Positions 22,920 to 35,140 of a stretch of DNA of 64,000 nucleotides are shown here, piece after piece. A program made the translations under genes and the position numbers. This DNA is from Carallia brachiata (lineage: Eukaryota > Streptophyta > Magnoliopsida > Malpighiales > Rhizophoraceae), in assembly GCA_021464245.1 (NCBI GenBank), contig JADCRB010000012.1:1903999-1967998 (forward strand), read 5' to 3'. Numbering within the stretch: position 1 is the stretch's first letter; every line of letters begins with the position of its first letter. Below the pieces are notes generated by a model. The model did no database searches and was not told the origin of the DNA. It worked only from the letters and a program-made list of their open reading frames with translations.

Positions 22920-25411
22920 CACATCTCTTTGGCTTTTGGATTGTTGCATCACAGCTTCTAGGGGACAAAATGCCTCTGCTAGATAATGTTTCTCAACCTG
23001 CATCACGAGATCCAGAAGAAGCCATAATTCAAGTTATGTTATGATGACACCATTTGAACTGACTGAGAACATTATACCAACCTGTTTCTCGAAATGAATC
23101 CAAGCCAGAGCATATCGGAGTTTTTATTTACCTAGGTGCTGGAGTTATTATCTATCTAGAAATATTAGTCACGCAATGCCCCAACAAAATATGACATTAA
23201 TAAGTTGGAGAAAAGAAAGTCAATGTCGAAGCAGAATATCATGCAATTGAAAAGGCCAAAGATTATGTTAAACGTTTCTAGTGCTTTTGGGAACCATAAG
23301 CCACTCAGAAAAAAAGCGCAATGACATGCACAGATAAGAAAAGTTTCAAAGAAATTAACTTTACACGTTTTTGCTACTTCCAGAAAAAACTTCCTTTCTT
23401 CCTTATCTCTATCAACCTTGAGTCAATTTCTACCTGCTTCGTCTGATAACTGAGGGTGAATATGTTTATGGGCATAGTTCACACTCGAGTTAATGTGGTT
23501 TGAGGCATTCTCTTCTACATTCTGCAAGTAGAGAAAAGTTTCATGAGCAATCACTCAATAAAATCCCTTAAACAGGAAGGACTTGCTGAATTCTCAATAC
23601 CTCAGTATTGTGCATCTGCCACAGCAAGATAAGCTTGTCTAAGTTATGGACCTGCTAAGACCTGATGTTTCCAAGGTCACCGACATGAAGGATATTGACA
23701 TCATCACAAAAGCTAGCACCATATGACAAATTCAAGGCATTTCCATCAAAGGGCTACAGTTTGGACGTCAACTAACAATCATACTCACAGCATCAATATA
23801 TTTTGACAGTAATTAGATTGTAGTGAATCCATTCAATATATAAGTGAGTCAAACTTCTTTAATTACCTGGCAAAGAAGTCCACCTTAGGTCGTCCAGCTC
23901 CCACAGGTTCGAAGCACCTTAGGTCATCCAGCTCCCAAATGTTCGAAGCCAAAGATCTGGTTTGTCTGTCTGTCAAACTTCTTTAGTTACCTGGAAAACT
24001 CTTTTGATTGCCCTATCTGCAATTTAAGCCTGAAAAAGATGTGAGCTGACAAAAAATCCAACTTTGTTGCGAAATAAAAAAAAAAGAACATAGAGTAACA
24101 CCCTGGCTGAATCCAACTGGACACCTTCCTTAATTCTGCACGAGCAAGCATCAACTTGCCAACACTCATGACCTGTCTATTTGCTCATATGAAGGACATC
24201 TATTAAAGTCTGCAATTAGAAGGGAAAAAACGGTTATTTATAATCAAAACCACATCATCCCTCAGGCACTGGAGGTTGGTTCATCCCAATGAGCAGGAAA
24301 GATAATAACACATGCCTTGAATATGGATTTCACAGTTCTCTGAGTTGGTCCAACTCCAACATCCATAACTAGAGACCTTAGCAGCATGAATCACGTTAAA
24401 GCAATGCAAGTTCCAGGTGTTCATTGGGACAACATCATGCATTAATCTCATGGTCTTACCTCAACCTTGTTACCTGGCTTTCCCAGTATTCCAAAACTCA
24501 ATAAGCTCACTGTGGACAATGAGCTCATATTCCTTTCTCAAAATCAGATGTTAATGAGACATCGACTTAACTATGCAGCTCATCTCAGGATGCATCTGCT
24601 TGTTTGTTTGCTGTGTATGGAGGGCATAAAGGCAAATCTTCAATCAAAAGGGGAAAAGGCCACTGTAACCAAGACCATGTTTGCCTCCAGCCTCTTTTCT
24701 CTTGGAACTCGAATCAAAATATGAATGATAAACTGTATTGTAAAAGCAATACAGGAAAAAGGCAGAAAAATTAACAGATTAATGACCAATCATTATCTAT
24801 CTAAGTACAATGGAAAAGCCACACATTCCAATCCAAAATAAGAAAAAACATATCCAACACAAGCATACAAGAGACCCTCCTGTGTCTACCCAGATGTCAA
24901 GAAAGAGAAAACCAGACCCTCCCAATTCCCTCCCTCTCAATCAGTGATCATTAGAATTGAATATTGGTTCTTTAGAATTCTAACGAGGCATAGAGAGGAG
25001 AGACAGAGAAGTTCCCAAGATATTGAAGCAAAACTGAAATTCCCGCCTTCAATGACAACAAGATAGCAAAAGAAATGAGGGTGACTAATAAATAACAAGA
25101 AAGAGGAAACAGACTCCAAAACCCAATTTCAAGAAAAGATACAAAGGATGCTTTCTAATCCATTTACCCTGCAAACTTTGAGTCAAATTTTTGTAATTAA
25201 CCTGAAAAGAAAGTCACTATCCAAGTTATCGAGCTCCCATATGTTCTCTGCCAAAGATCACGTTAGTCCATCATAAATATCAGATTAACTTGACAACCCT
25301 TTTAATTGTTCTATCTGCATTTCAAGTCAGCACAAAGAAAAGAAAACAGTCTTTTGCCAGCATGCATGACTTTTCTGTTTTCTGTGGATGAAGGACATCA
25401 ATGTACGTCTG
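22920..25411 (-). pseudogene. MCM4-like pseudogene copy with several intact exons
   Basis: Exons in order: 25345-25411 (TYIDVLHPQKTEK); partial extra copies of the same exon at about 24585-24640 (LYALHTQQTNK) and 24160-24215; 23434-23521, 88 bases bounded by GCAG and GTAG, open throughout and ending AHKHIHPQLSDEA; 23083-23151 (IITPAPR, then a stop where MCM4 has Q); and 22920-22997 (VEKHYLAEAF then EAVMQQS, open). The Walker A and Walker B exons are absent from the proper place. The intact splice borders show the parent was an intron-containing MCM4. Confidence 0.8.
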
Positions 25412-25799
25412 CAATCAATGGGGGAAAGGGCCATTGTGATCAGGACCACGAGAGCCTCCATCTCTTTTTTCTTGCAGCTAAAATCAAAAAACGAATTATA
25501 AAGTACAGTGCAAAAGCAACAAAAGGGAAAGTTAGAACTTGAAAAATTAAGAGATTAATGACAAATCACCAAACCCATGAACTCACCATCTTCTCAAACA
25601 AAGAGGATTGCAAGGCAAAATCCAAGAACGTAGAATTACAAAAATTCACTGGTTGCTCTGTGTCCTTCAAAGCCCAATATCTTAGTCATATCTCCTAGCG
25701 ACATTCCCCGCTAGCCCATGGGTCTTCCAGATTAAGGATGTCGTTTCCGGCAGAAAAGAAAAATAAAAAAGAAAAGAAAAATAAAAACAATAAAGAAGT

Positions 25800-26211
25800 A
25801 TTAATAGAAGAAAAAAGAAAGAAGGTTTGATAAAGAATCAAAGATCCAATAAGAAAGAAAACAACTAAACAGATTCGGCAACATAAACAATAGTAAAAAC
25901 AAGAATAGGAATGAAGAGCGCAGAATCTTGGGTGATCTTTGGCGTGGTTTCTGAGCGCAGAATCTTGGTGATCCAGCAGGCTCCGTCGATTGCAATAACA
26001 ATGCTAGCAAGGAAGAAAGAAGATAATGGAAAAGAGAGCATCCTGAAGAAAAAAAAACTGGCAAGGGAGGAGATCAGAGAGAGAAAAGAGAGAGAGAGAG
26101 AGAGAGAGGGAAGAGGCTTGAGGAGAACCAGACAGAGGAAGTTAGAGGGAAAAAGCAAAGTTGATCATTTGATTGGAGCCCTGTGAGAGGGGGACATGGG
26201 CGGTTTATATA
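25800..26211 (-). promoter_or_regulatory. 5' end of an array unit with TATA box
   Basis: The minus strand has TATATAAA at 26204-26211, then a CT-rich leader and a segment containing the doubled block GATCACC.AAGATTCTG. The same leader recurs near 46.1-46.4 kb, and in a hybrid form near 31.2-31.4 kb. I do not see a convincing protein start. Confidence 0.5.
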
Positions 26212-26850
26212 GACGTTGCGTAGTTTGTTTTTACAATAAAATAATGGACAAACCCGCTTCGCAAGGGGATTTCCTTCAGTAGGGTAATTGGTTTAATATT
26301 TTTGACCGTTATATCAGTATATTTAAAAAAAATAAAAAGTTAATTATTTTTTTTTTTGACAGAAAAAAAAAAGTTAATTAAATTGGCAATCCGAATCATA
26401 GTAGCATTATAATACCTCTATATAGTAATAATGAATAGAAGGAATAATAGGCAATACGCATCTTAATAGGACTATTAGGTGTTACAAATAACATTCAAAT
26501 TCTCTTGAATCTTATTGAAACAAGAAACAAGAAATCAGCCAATGGGGATAAAACTTTAACAAGTGAAAGTCTAATAGACCTTTTTAGCTCTTCCTAGTTG
26601 TCGCCAAGGCATTTTATAATGTTGAACAAAATTTGCTATAGAAAGCAAGCTTCTAATATGAAAAGAAATTAAAAAAAAAAAGCATCTAAGATGAAAACCA
26701 AAGCAGATCGAAGATATACATATATCGTTGTAATGCAATCACTTACCTGGAACCACAATTTTATGCAAAAGAGGCTAGAAGAGAAGCAGTTGAAGCTGTG
26801 GAACAGTTACTTCAAGGGCATTTCAGTCACGCACGGAGTAATCAGCTTAC
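26212..26850. other. Noncoding part of the array
   Basis: AT-rich sequence matching the flanks of the 31.4- and 46.4-kb 5' ends. No exon recognised, apart from a segment near 26.75-26.82 kb corresponding to the KIVVP exon of other units. Confidence 0.5.
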
Positions 26851-29372
26851 CTCATTCTCTTCAGATTGATCCCACTGGTTTTCAAGTCAAGGGTCGGGCT
26901 TTGTAGCGTCAACTCCTCCTAGTCTGGCTTTACCTCCCAATTTTGTAAACTCCATTCTTTGTTAGGATGAGATTAGAGATCTCCACAACTCAAACACCCT
27001 CCCCAAAAAATAAGAGTAAATGACTAATGTGAGTGCATAGACAACAAGAGAAATGGCTTCACATGCAAACAAAGTCAAATTTACCTTCCATAATGTCAAG
27101 AAGGTTTAAGACTCAGCTGAAAATTGGAAAACAAAAGTACAATGAAAAGACAAGTACATCAGAATTAGCATTAAAGAAACTGATGAAGTGGAGAGTGACT
27201 GATGTATGAGTTATAGCCATATGCTTACTTCAAGGAAAGGAAAACCAATAATAAAGGGTCAGCAGCTTTAGGAAATTGCTTCTGATTGTTGCATTGCAGC
27301 TTCTAGGATACGAAATGCCTCTGCTATACAATGTTTCTCAACCTGCTTCACAAGATCCAAAAGAAGCCATAAATTGAAGTTATATTATGATGACACCATT
27401 TGAGTTAATGCAGTTAAACACTGGGAACATGATACCAACCTGTTTCTCAAAGTGAATCCAAGCCACAGGATACTGGAGTTTCTATTTACCTAGGTGCTGG
27501 AGTTATTATCTGTGAAGAGATATTAGTCATGCACCAGCAGAATATGACACTGATAAGTTGGAGAAAAGAAGGTCAAAGCTGCAGCAGAATATCATGTAAT
27601 TACAAAAGCAAAACATTATGTGAAAGGATTCTGGTGCTTTTGCAGACCATAAGCCACTCAGAAGAGAAAATGCAACGATCTGCATGGAAAAATTAGCTTA
27701 AACTTTCTGCTGCTTAGAGGAATGCTTCCTTTTCTCTTTGTATCTATCAACCTTGAGTCAATTTTTAACTGCTTCATCTGATATCTGAGAGTGAATATGT
27801 TTATGGGCATAGCTCCTCCCACTCAGAGTCAATGTGGTTTGAGGCATTCTCTTCTAATTCTGCAAGTAGATAAAAGTTTCATGACCAATCACTCAATAAA
27901 AGCCCTGAAACAGGAAGGAGTTACTTGAATTCTCAAGACCTCAGTATTGTCAAAGTGGAATGAAACACTGTGGGAAGACGCCTATCTGTTGGCTTGTCAA
28001 GTCAAACCTGAAACCATCACCATCAGAGTCATACTAATAATAACAGTCACTTTTCTTTGGGGGGTTGCAATCACCTCACCTATTATGGCTAAAATAAGGA
28101 GAACCATAAGAGTAATTTGTACACACTTTTTACTTGTCACATTCTTAGGATACTCGTAAGACAGGACAGAGCCATATAGTAATGTACAAATTGTTTAATG
28201 CCTCAGTTGCATGGCCTGTGGACAGATGATAATGTACAAATTATTTACCCAGATGATAAGGTAGTAGAAAGATGTGTTTTGTCAACCTTAGACAACCTAG
28301 AACTGTACTGTGAACCAATAGGGTTTGCACTAGCCAGCACTAAAGTCCAAGCATTAAAGAAACCAATAACACCAGCCTTTGCAGTGGAAACTGTTTTTCT
28401 GCTCCATCACCTGGAACCGTAAGCAACATTGAGCTCATGTATTAGAAGAAATGCATAATTTGCATAATAATGTAAAGTATCCTATGAGAATGGAAGACAA
28501 TTTTTAATATCATTCACTTATAAAAAGCAAGCCATTTAGGAACCGTCTTCTCTTAAATTATCAAACGATGATCAAGTAATTGCAAGATATGTGACAAGCA
28601 AATGCAGACTCTGCTTCCATCTTCCATCCAAGTCTAGAGAATTGAAATTGGAACTTATTGAGGAACTCGTGATGTGAATTAAAAAATATATACTGCTGCA
28701 ACATTCTGAGGAAAAAAAATTGACCAACCTCATTTAAACCAATCCTTGCATTTTCAGACATTTTATCAAACTCCTCTTGTCTGTCACAAACCTAAACATC
28801 ACATTATAGATATCAAAACCCCTTAGGATCTAAGCCATGGTCTTAGGACAGAAGGATCAAAATTCTCTTACCGTTTCTCCTATTTTAGGATTTTTGCCAA
28901 CATTTGTCATCTAGCCAACAGCTGAGATACCCATAAATAGTGCATATGCCACAACAAAATAAGCTTGACGTTCGTTTCAGATAGTAATTAAATTGTAGTG
29001 AATCCATTAAATAAATCAATGAGTCAAACTTCTTCAATTACCTGGCAAAGAAGTCCACCTCAGGCCATCCAGCTCCCAAATGTATGAAGCCAAAGATCCA
29101 GTTAGTTTGTCATAGATCTCATGTCAGGCTGCCTTGAAACTTCTTTTGATTGTTATATCTATAGTTTCAAGACAGAAGAAGATGTGAGCCAAAAAAATAA
29201 ATCCAATTTTTTTGGAAAAGAAAACCTAGAAACAGCAACACCATGGCTGGATCAAACTGGACACGTTCCTCAATTCTGCATGAGCCAGTATCAACTTCTA
29301 CGGGGTCTTCTGCCAACACTCATTACTTGTCCATTTTCTTCACGTGAAGGAAATCAAAGTAAGTCTGCAATT
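26850..29372 (-). pseudogene. MCM4-like pseudogene copy, most complete exon order
   Basis: Collinear remnants on the minus strand: 29290-29372 (TYFDFLHVKKMDK, two stops, LAEDPVEVDTG); 28715-28800 (KMSENARIGLNEV, Walker B exon); 27764-27860 (HKHIH.Q.SDEA, frame broken by one missing base near the exon start); 27430-27500 (ITPAPR region and WIHFEKQ); 27290-27360 (VEKH/EAF exon); and 26855-26960 (unassigned ENEVYK-type exon). This is the clearest single copy of the ancestral exon order. It is thoroughly inactivated. Confidence 0.75.
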
Positions 29373-29689
29373 CCCACAGGCGCTTGAAGTTGGTTCATCC
29401 CATTCAGTAGGCTAGAGATTAACACACCTTCTTGAATATAGATTTCACAGTTCTCTGTGCTGATCCAACTCGACATCCATAACTAGAGACCTTAAGAGCA
29501 TGAATCATGTTCAAGCAATACAAGTTCCAGGTATTCCTTGGGAAAACATCATGCCTTGATCTCACGGCCTCACCTCAACCTTGTCAGCTAGCTAGCTTTC
29601 CAGGTATTCCATATCTTAATAAGCTTACTGTGGACAGTGAGATTCAATTAAATGAGGAAGAACAGGGGAAGTAAGAAATAGAGTTACAA

Positions 29690-30240
29690 ACTTCTTGGAC
29701 TAAAAGAGCCGTTGAGTTTAAGAATCTCTCCTTTCCGCTTGCTTTTGGGTTCCAAATACACAAGTGGATCTATTTGATAAATACTTCATATTGTGAAGCC
29801 TAGTTTTCCATCAACCTACTCAGTTAGAAACTTACCCAGCCCAAATTTCAAAGACCCATTTATAACACAACCCAGTTCATTTTAACCTAACATCAAAATC
29901 CTAAAACAATAAAAGGATTTGACTAGATATTGACAGCCTAAATAAAATGAATCGGGTTAATAATTGCTGACCAAATATCAATATCTTTATAATTTCATGA
30001 TGTTATTTTATCATTCTAAGGCTTCTGGAGCTGCTCTGGCTTTTAGGATACAAATTACTAAATGAGAGAAGGCTGAGATTTTCCTTACCATCACCATGGG
30101 CCTACTTGATCTTGACGTCAACTTATAAACTTTGTGTTTGATCGATCATAAATATTTTAATTGTCAAACCTGTTTCTTGAACAGCAGCACCCGTTCCTCG
30201 AAGCATCTACTTTGCAGTATAACCTGGAAGAGAAACTATA
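29690..30240 (-). repeat. Repeated noncoding block (second copy of 4366-4860)
   Basis: Extended similarity to 4366-4860, with shared stretches such as CAAATACACAAGTGG and ACACAACCCAGTTC. Diverged relatives lie at 15940-16380 and 60770-61110. It occupies the same place in each unit, between the leader blocks and the TYID exon. Confidence 0.7.
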
Positions 30241-30499
30241 AGAGGAATGATGGTATTTTTTTTCCCAGTAAAAAAAGAAACAAAACTAAAAAAATTTTAC
30301 TCAAAAAATAAAATCTAATATATGAACCATTGCCAAATTATTTTTCCCAGGACCATCATTCGCTGAACTATCAAGATTGATGAAAACTTGATTCCTCCTT
30401 GAAAATCAACAGTAGAAAAAGTTACTGAAATTGAAGAGGAAATGGACAAAAATTAACTGGAGAAACAAGAAAAAAAAATTACATTATACGAACCTTCGT

Positions 30500-31395
30500 G
30501 AAAAATCAAGATTAATCTGTTCTCTTTTCATCTCGTCTATCAAATAACTGAAGAAATTCATCTGTTCTTGATTCTCTTGACGCCGTAAAATGGACCATCA
30601 TTCGTAGAACTGTCAAGATTTATGAATCTTGATCTTGATTGATGCTTGTAAATCAATAGTGGAAAAAGTTAGCCGAAATCAAAGAGGAAATTGACAAAAA
30701 TTAACTGGAGAAACCAAAAAAAAAAAAAAACATAATACGAACCGTCATAAAAAATAACAACTGAAGAAATTCATCAGTTCTTGATTCTCTTAACGCCGTG
30801 AAAGGGACCATCATTCGCTGAACTGTCAATATTGATGAAACTTGGTTGCTCCTTGTAAATCAACAGTAGAAAAAGTTAACCAGTCGAAGAGGAAATTGAC
30901 AAAAATTAACTGGAGAAACCACCAAAAAAAAAAAAAAAACGCTACGGTAACCGTCTCCAAAAATCAATATCATTGCTGTCCTTTCCATCCGCAAAGAACT
31001 GAAGAGCACGGAATAGAAATTCTCTCTTTCGCTGCCTCCGCCGAATCCGTATTCCGCACGGCCTTCTCGCTTCCACCTATTTGAGGAGGCGAGACGTCCT
31101 TGCCGGTCTTTCTGGTATTTGAGAATGAATTTGACCGTTATTTTTGAAACGAAGAACAAAGAAACTGAATAGGTAATGAAGAGCGCAGGATCTTGGGTGA
31201 TCCATCAGGCTCTGTGGATTGCAAAAACAATGCTAGAAAGGAACAATGAAGATAATGGAAAAAGAGAGCATCTTGAAGAAAGAAACTGACAAGGGACGAG
31301 GTTAGACAGAGAGAGATAGGGGAAGTTAAGAGGGAAAAAGGCAAAGTTGCTGATTTGATTGGGGTCTTGAGAGAGAAAGACACGGATAATTTATA
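30500..31395 (-). promoter_or_regulatory. Hybrid 5' end of an array unit
   Basis: The TATA-like TATAAATT at 31388-31395 and the first part of the leader match the units at 26.2 and 46.4 kb. From about 31168 downward the sequence instead matches the 49.1-49.4 kb unit (segment KDRQG.LAS.. with GGAEYG there and RAEYGFGGG here). The junction lies in a shared GTTTCTTTGTTCTTCG stretch. This looks like a recombinant of two array units. Confidence 0.6.
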
Positions 31396-32090
31396 CAGAC
31401 GTTGTACAGTTTATTTTACAATAAAAATAATAGACAAATCCACCTCACAAGAGGATTCCCTTTAAAAGGGTTAATTGGTTTGATTTTTTTGACCGTTATA
31501 ACAGTCTATCTAAAACCCAAAAAAAGAAAAAAGACATAGTTAAATTGGCAAATCCGGATCATAACAGATTTATAATACCTCTATAGTTTTTTCCTTTTTT
31601 TTTTTTTTTGTGCGTGCAAAAGAAACAGCCAAGGCTAGTGATCAAAGGCTATTAAAAATCCAATCTTCTTAAATCTTAAAATGGGTAAAACTAAACTATT
31701 GGAGGGTCACAAGAATCAAACCATAAAGCACAAAAATTAGTCGGTAGGTTTAGGCCTTTCTCACGAAACAAGAAATCAGCCTAAGGCAATAAAACTCTAA
31801 AAAAGATCTTTTTAAAAAAAAAAAATATGGGGGTGAAAGTCCAGTGGATCTCTCTTCCTAGTTGTCGACAAGGCATGTCATAATATTGACCGAAATTTCC
31901 TAAAGAAAGCAAGCTTCTAAGATGAAAGGAAATAAACCAAAAAAAGAGAACATCTAAAATGAAACCTAGAGCAGATTGAAGATATACATATATATAGTTC
32001 CAATGTAACCTCTCAGCTGGAACCACAATTTTATGAAAGGCAGCGAGAAGAGAAGCAGTTGAAGGCCAGAACAGCAACATGTTGAATTCA

Positions 32091-32095
32091 AGGAC
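32091..32095. repeat. Target site duplication, left copy (AGGAC)
   Basis: AGGAC precedes the TG end of the 5' LTR and recurs at 42210-42214. An uninterrupted related site exists near 46.82 kb (TTCAAGGACATTTCA). Confidence 0.93.
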
Positions 32096-32138
32096 TGTAA
32101 ACTAATAATTAAAAAAAAAAATATATATATATATAAAT

Positions 32139-32212
32139 GGTTGGCAGCCGCCAACCTTGAAGGTTGGCAGCTGCCAACCTAATTAATGCCACCAACCATT
32201 TGGTTGGTGGCA
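32139..32212 (+). promoter_or_regulatory. Three consecutive palindromes upstream of the LTR TATA box
   Basis: GGTTGGCAGCCGCCAACC (32139-32156), the perfect palindrome GGTTGGCAGCTGCCAACC (32162-32179), and 12-base arms TGCCACCAACCA / TGGTTGGTGGCA (32187-32198, 32201-32212) with a two-base loop. They are preserved in the 3' LTR at 41581-41654. They end 18 bases before TATAAAT. Confidence 0.9.
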
Positions 32213-32230
32213 GGCAGGCATGGGGGAGCC

Positions 32231-32237
32231 TATAAAT
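32231..32237 (+). promoter_or_regulatory. LTR TATA box
   Basis: TATAAAT in a GC-rich setting (AGCCTATAAATGGCC), present in both LTRs (3' copy at 41676-41682). Confidence 0.8.
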
Positions 32238-32759
32238 GGCCTCCCCAATTAGAAGGAAGGAGAAGAGAGAAAAAGAAAAAAAAGAAAAAGAGCAGCGAAG
32301 AGCAGCGCAGCGCAAGAAAAAAAAAAAAAAAAGAGAAAAGAAAAAAAAAAAAGAGAGATAGTAAAAAAAAAAAATCGAAAATTACAAATCCGGCTGGATT
32401 AAGCCTCATACGGCCCTCAGCAAAATCCAGGCAACTCATCCGAGAACAAGTCCATTCGACCCTCGGTGAAATTAAGTCAGATCAGCTCAGATCGAGTCTC
32501 TACGGTTCCTAAACGTAGTCAAAACATCCAAATCAGACAAGTTTCAGTCTATCCAGTTCAAGAAAAAGCGGTGGAAATTATTTCTGTCAGATCAACTCGT
32601 GCAGCCCTTGACGGAGTCAAAAAAGGAACACTAATCGGAGGATCTACGGAGATCGACCCCACGTAAATTTTCTTTTACTTTACAATTTTTATTTGTAATT
32701 TATTTTTGTATTTTCGAGTTTAATTGTTTTAGGCTCGAAATTTACGCTTTACAAATTTT

Positions 32760-32777
32760 TGGCACGCTCGGTGGGAC
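32760..32777 (+). promoter_or_regulatory. Probable primer binding site
   Basis: TGGCACGCTCGGTGGGAC lies six bases after the 5' LTR. It starts with TGG as expected for pairing to a tRNA CCA end. The tRNA species is not assigned. Confidence 0.65.
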
Positions 32778-32804
32778 ATCTTCACCTCCCATCTCTTGTT
32801 CCTA

Positions 32805-33000
32805 AAAAAAAAAAAAAAGAGGTAAAAGGGGAGCCGAGAGAAAAAAAAAAAAGTAAAAAAAAAAAAGTAAAAAGTAAAAAAAAAAAAGTAAAAAAAAAAA
32901 AGTAAAAAGTAAAAAGTAAAAAAAAAAGTAAAAAGTAAAAAGTAAAAAAGTAAAAAGTAAAAAAAAAGTAAAAAAAAAAGTAAAAAAAAAAAAAAAAATT
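32805..33000 (+). repeat. (GTAAAAA)n low-complexity spacer
   Basis: About 190 bases of A runs broken by GT every 5-12 bases, between the primer site and gag. Noncoding. Confidence 0.9.
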
Positions 33001-33022
33001 TTACAGGTGTTCAGCACATCAA

Positions 33023-34319
33023 ATGGCACCGAAAAGGAGTACAACTGCTGCCACAAAAAAGAAGGCAACGGCTCCATTGCCTGCATCAACTACCCTACCT
33101 GGGTACGCAGGTCCAGAAACCCGGGGACGGACACAATTTCTTGCCGTCCAAACCCGACAAAATGTCGAAATGGAGAGTCCACAGCTTGCACAACAGGATC
33201 TCTCCCCTGACTCTCTTGCCGCATGGAGGAGTCGATCACCCACCCCGATCGAAATCGGGGGCAACACGACGAACCTGCTCAACAAAATCCGACTCACACA
33301 GAAGAATCAGAAGAGTTCTCTCCCCCAGTCTTTCCCGGAGCCTCATCTGTTGCCGTCATGATGACCAACACAACCAGCACAGAGGAAAGAATTTCAGAAT
33401 TGGAGAACAAAATTTTGCAGCTGATCAGAGTCGTGGAGGAAAAAGATCAACAGATCGCAGCTCTCAAAGGAAAAGCCCCGATCCAAGTTGATCCCGAAAT
33501 CCGCGAGGAGCAACCATATCCACCCGGTTTCACTCCAGAAGCCACACCAGCCGACGTCTTCCCTGCAGAAAAGCGACCAGGTAGTTCTACACAGCTGCCA
33601 CCCTCAAATTCTAGCTTCGCTATCTGTTCAACAATTGCAGGAAATGATAGCCAATACGATCCGACTGCAACAAGCTACATCCTTCCAAGGATCACAGATG
33701 TACGTCAAACCGTACACCAGACGGATCGAAAGTCTCAACATGCCCTTGGGCTACCAACCGCCCAAATTTCAACAATTCGACGGACGAGGCGATCCCAAAC
33801 AGCACATCGCCCACTTCGTTGAAACCTGCAACAACGCAGGGACTTACGGAGATCTCTTGGTGAAGCAGTTTGTTCGTTCACTCAGGGAGACCGCTTTCAC
33901 CTGGTTCATAAATCTTGAACCAGAATCGATCGACAGTTGGGAACAGCTACAACGAGAGTTCCTCAACAGATTTTTCAGCACTCGAAGGACGGTAAGTATG
34001 ATGGAGCTTACCAGCACCAAACAAAGAAAGGAGAGCCCGTTGTCGAATACATCAACAGATGGCGTGCCCTCAGCTTGGACTGCAAAGATCGCCTGACGGA
34101 GACTTCTGCCGTGAGATGTGCATCCAGGGAATGCATTGGGAGCTGTTATACATCCTGCAGGGTGTCAAACCCCGAACTTTCGAAGAACTGGCGACCCGCG
34201 CACATGATATGGAGATAAGCATCCAGACTTCCGGAGGCACGGTTCCCATCCAGTTGGACCAGCAAGGGGGCAGAAGGGAGATTAAGAAACCCAACAGCTC
34301 CGGAAAAGGAAAGAAGTGA
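33023..34319 (+). pseudogene. gag: Gag of the Tat-type element, frameshifted
   Basis: ATG at 33023 opens a basic N-terminus (MAPKRSTTAATKKK). The protein continues through at least three frame changes (in the 33.22-33.36, 33.6-33.8 and 34.0-34.1 kb intervals). A coiled-coil-like stretch (ISELENKILQL) precedes the capsid domain. That domain holds HIAHFVETCNNAGT, LLVKQFVRSL, DSWEQLQREFLNRF and, in another frame, EMCIQGMHWELLYILQG, all typical of Tat-lineage Gag. It ends in a lysine-rich tail at 34319. As it stands no continuous Gag can be made. Confidence 0.85.
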
Positions 34320-35140
34320 TGACTGTTGAAGCCGCACCAGTAAAAGTGGGCGCCAAAGCTAAGGTAAATCCTCCGACCCAAATAACTCAGCCAAAACAAC
34401 AGGAAAGGCGGAAGGTGACATTGCGAGAGTTGGAGCAGAAGCAGTATCCATTCCCCGACTCAGACGTCCCCGACATCCTTGACCAACTCTGGAGGCGAAG
34501 CTGATCGAACTCCCAGAGTGCAAGCGGCCGAATGAAAAGGATCGAGTCAGCGATCCGAGATTCTGCAAATATCACCGGATAGTAAGTCATCCAACCGAGA
34601 AGTGTTTCGTCCTGAAGGAGCTAATCATGAAGCTCAAAAGCCAGAATAAAATCATTCTGGACCAGGAAGGCATAACCTCTGCAAACCAGACCACCATCAC
34701 TTCAAAACCATCAGAAGAGTGACACACGTAAGGAGGAGCCGCTCGACAACAAAAAGTCGACAACGGAGAAGGTATATGAAGCTCTCCAAACCCTTCTCGC
34801 TAACCCTCAGCTGTTTATAGCTTTGCAATCAACAGAAGTGTGGCAAAATCAAGTCAGCAATACTCTCCAGACCTCAGCTGAATCACAGCCATCAAATGAG
34901 TCTAACTCAGCGGAGCAACAGGCGGCCAAAATCACGTCGGATGTTACTCTGCTATCTCATTTTCAGATGAGGATCTCCTGCTGGGGTCCAAACCCCACAA
35001 TCGGCCGCTGTATGTATCAGGCTATGTGAGAGAACAGAAGGTCCGACGTATTCTGATCGACGATGGTCAGCAGTCAATATTATCCCAAAATCCACCATAA
35101 AGGAGCTCGGCATCGGTTGATGAATTATCAGACAGCCGCT
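34320..35140 (+). pseudogene. Gag-protease linker of the Tat-type element
   Basis: Short open segments in changing frames. Fragments such as KRPNEKDRVSDPRFCKYHR (34.52-34.58 kb) and VREQKVRRILIDDG near 35.03-35.07 kb lead into the protease. The ILIDDG segment is the expected catalytic DxG site, but the sequence right after it leaves the frame. Confidence 0.6.

Larger units (their letters stand above)
32096..32753 (+). repeat. 5' LTR of the Tat-type element
   Basis: Begins TGTAAACTAATAAT and ends ACGCTTTACA. U3 holds three hairpins, then TATAAAT at 32231-32237, followed by an A/G-rich leader. Confidence 0.96.

Noticed and set aside
23130..23300. Plus-strand segment resembling a Ty1/copia RNase H (ISWRKES, then EAEYHAI), repeated near 27.5 and 43.2 kb
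   Set aside because: The minus strand of the same bases holds the MCM4 segment ITPAPR leading into the ALAR region with a proper acceptor, in the correct exon order. The copia resemblance is short, split over frames and best explained by chance.
25860..26160. Arginine/glutamate-rich plus-strand frame and leucine-rich minus-strand frame
   Set aside because: They arise from a GA/CT-rich leader, and the two sibling leaders do not keep either frame.
32180..33000. Long lysine-rich or phenylalanine-rich reading frames in the 5' LTR and spacer
   Set aside because: They are products of A/T homopolymers with no domain or codon signal.
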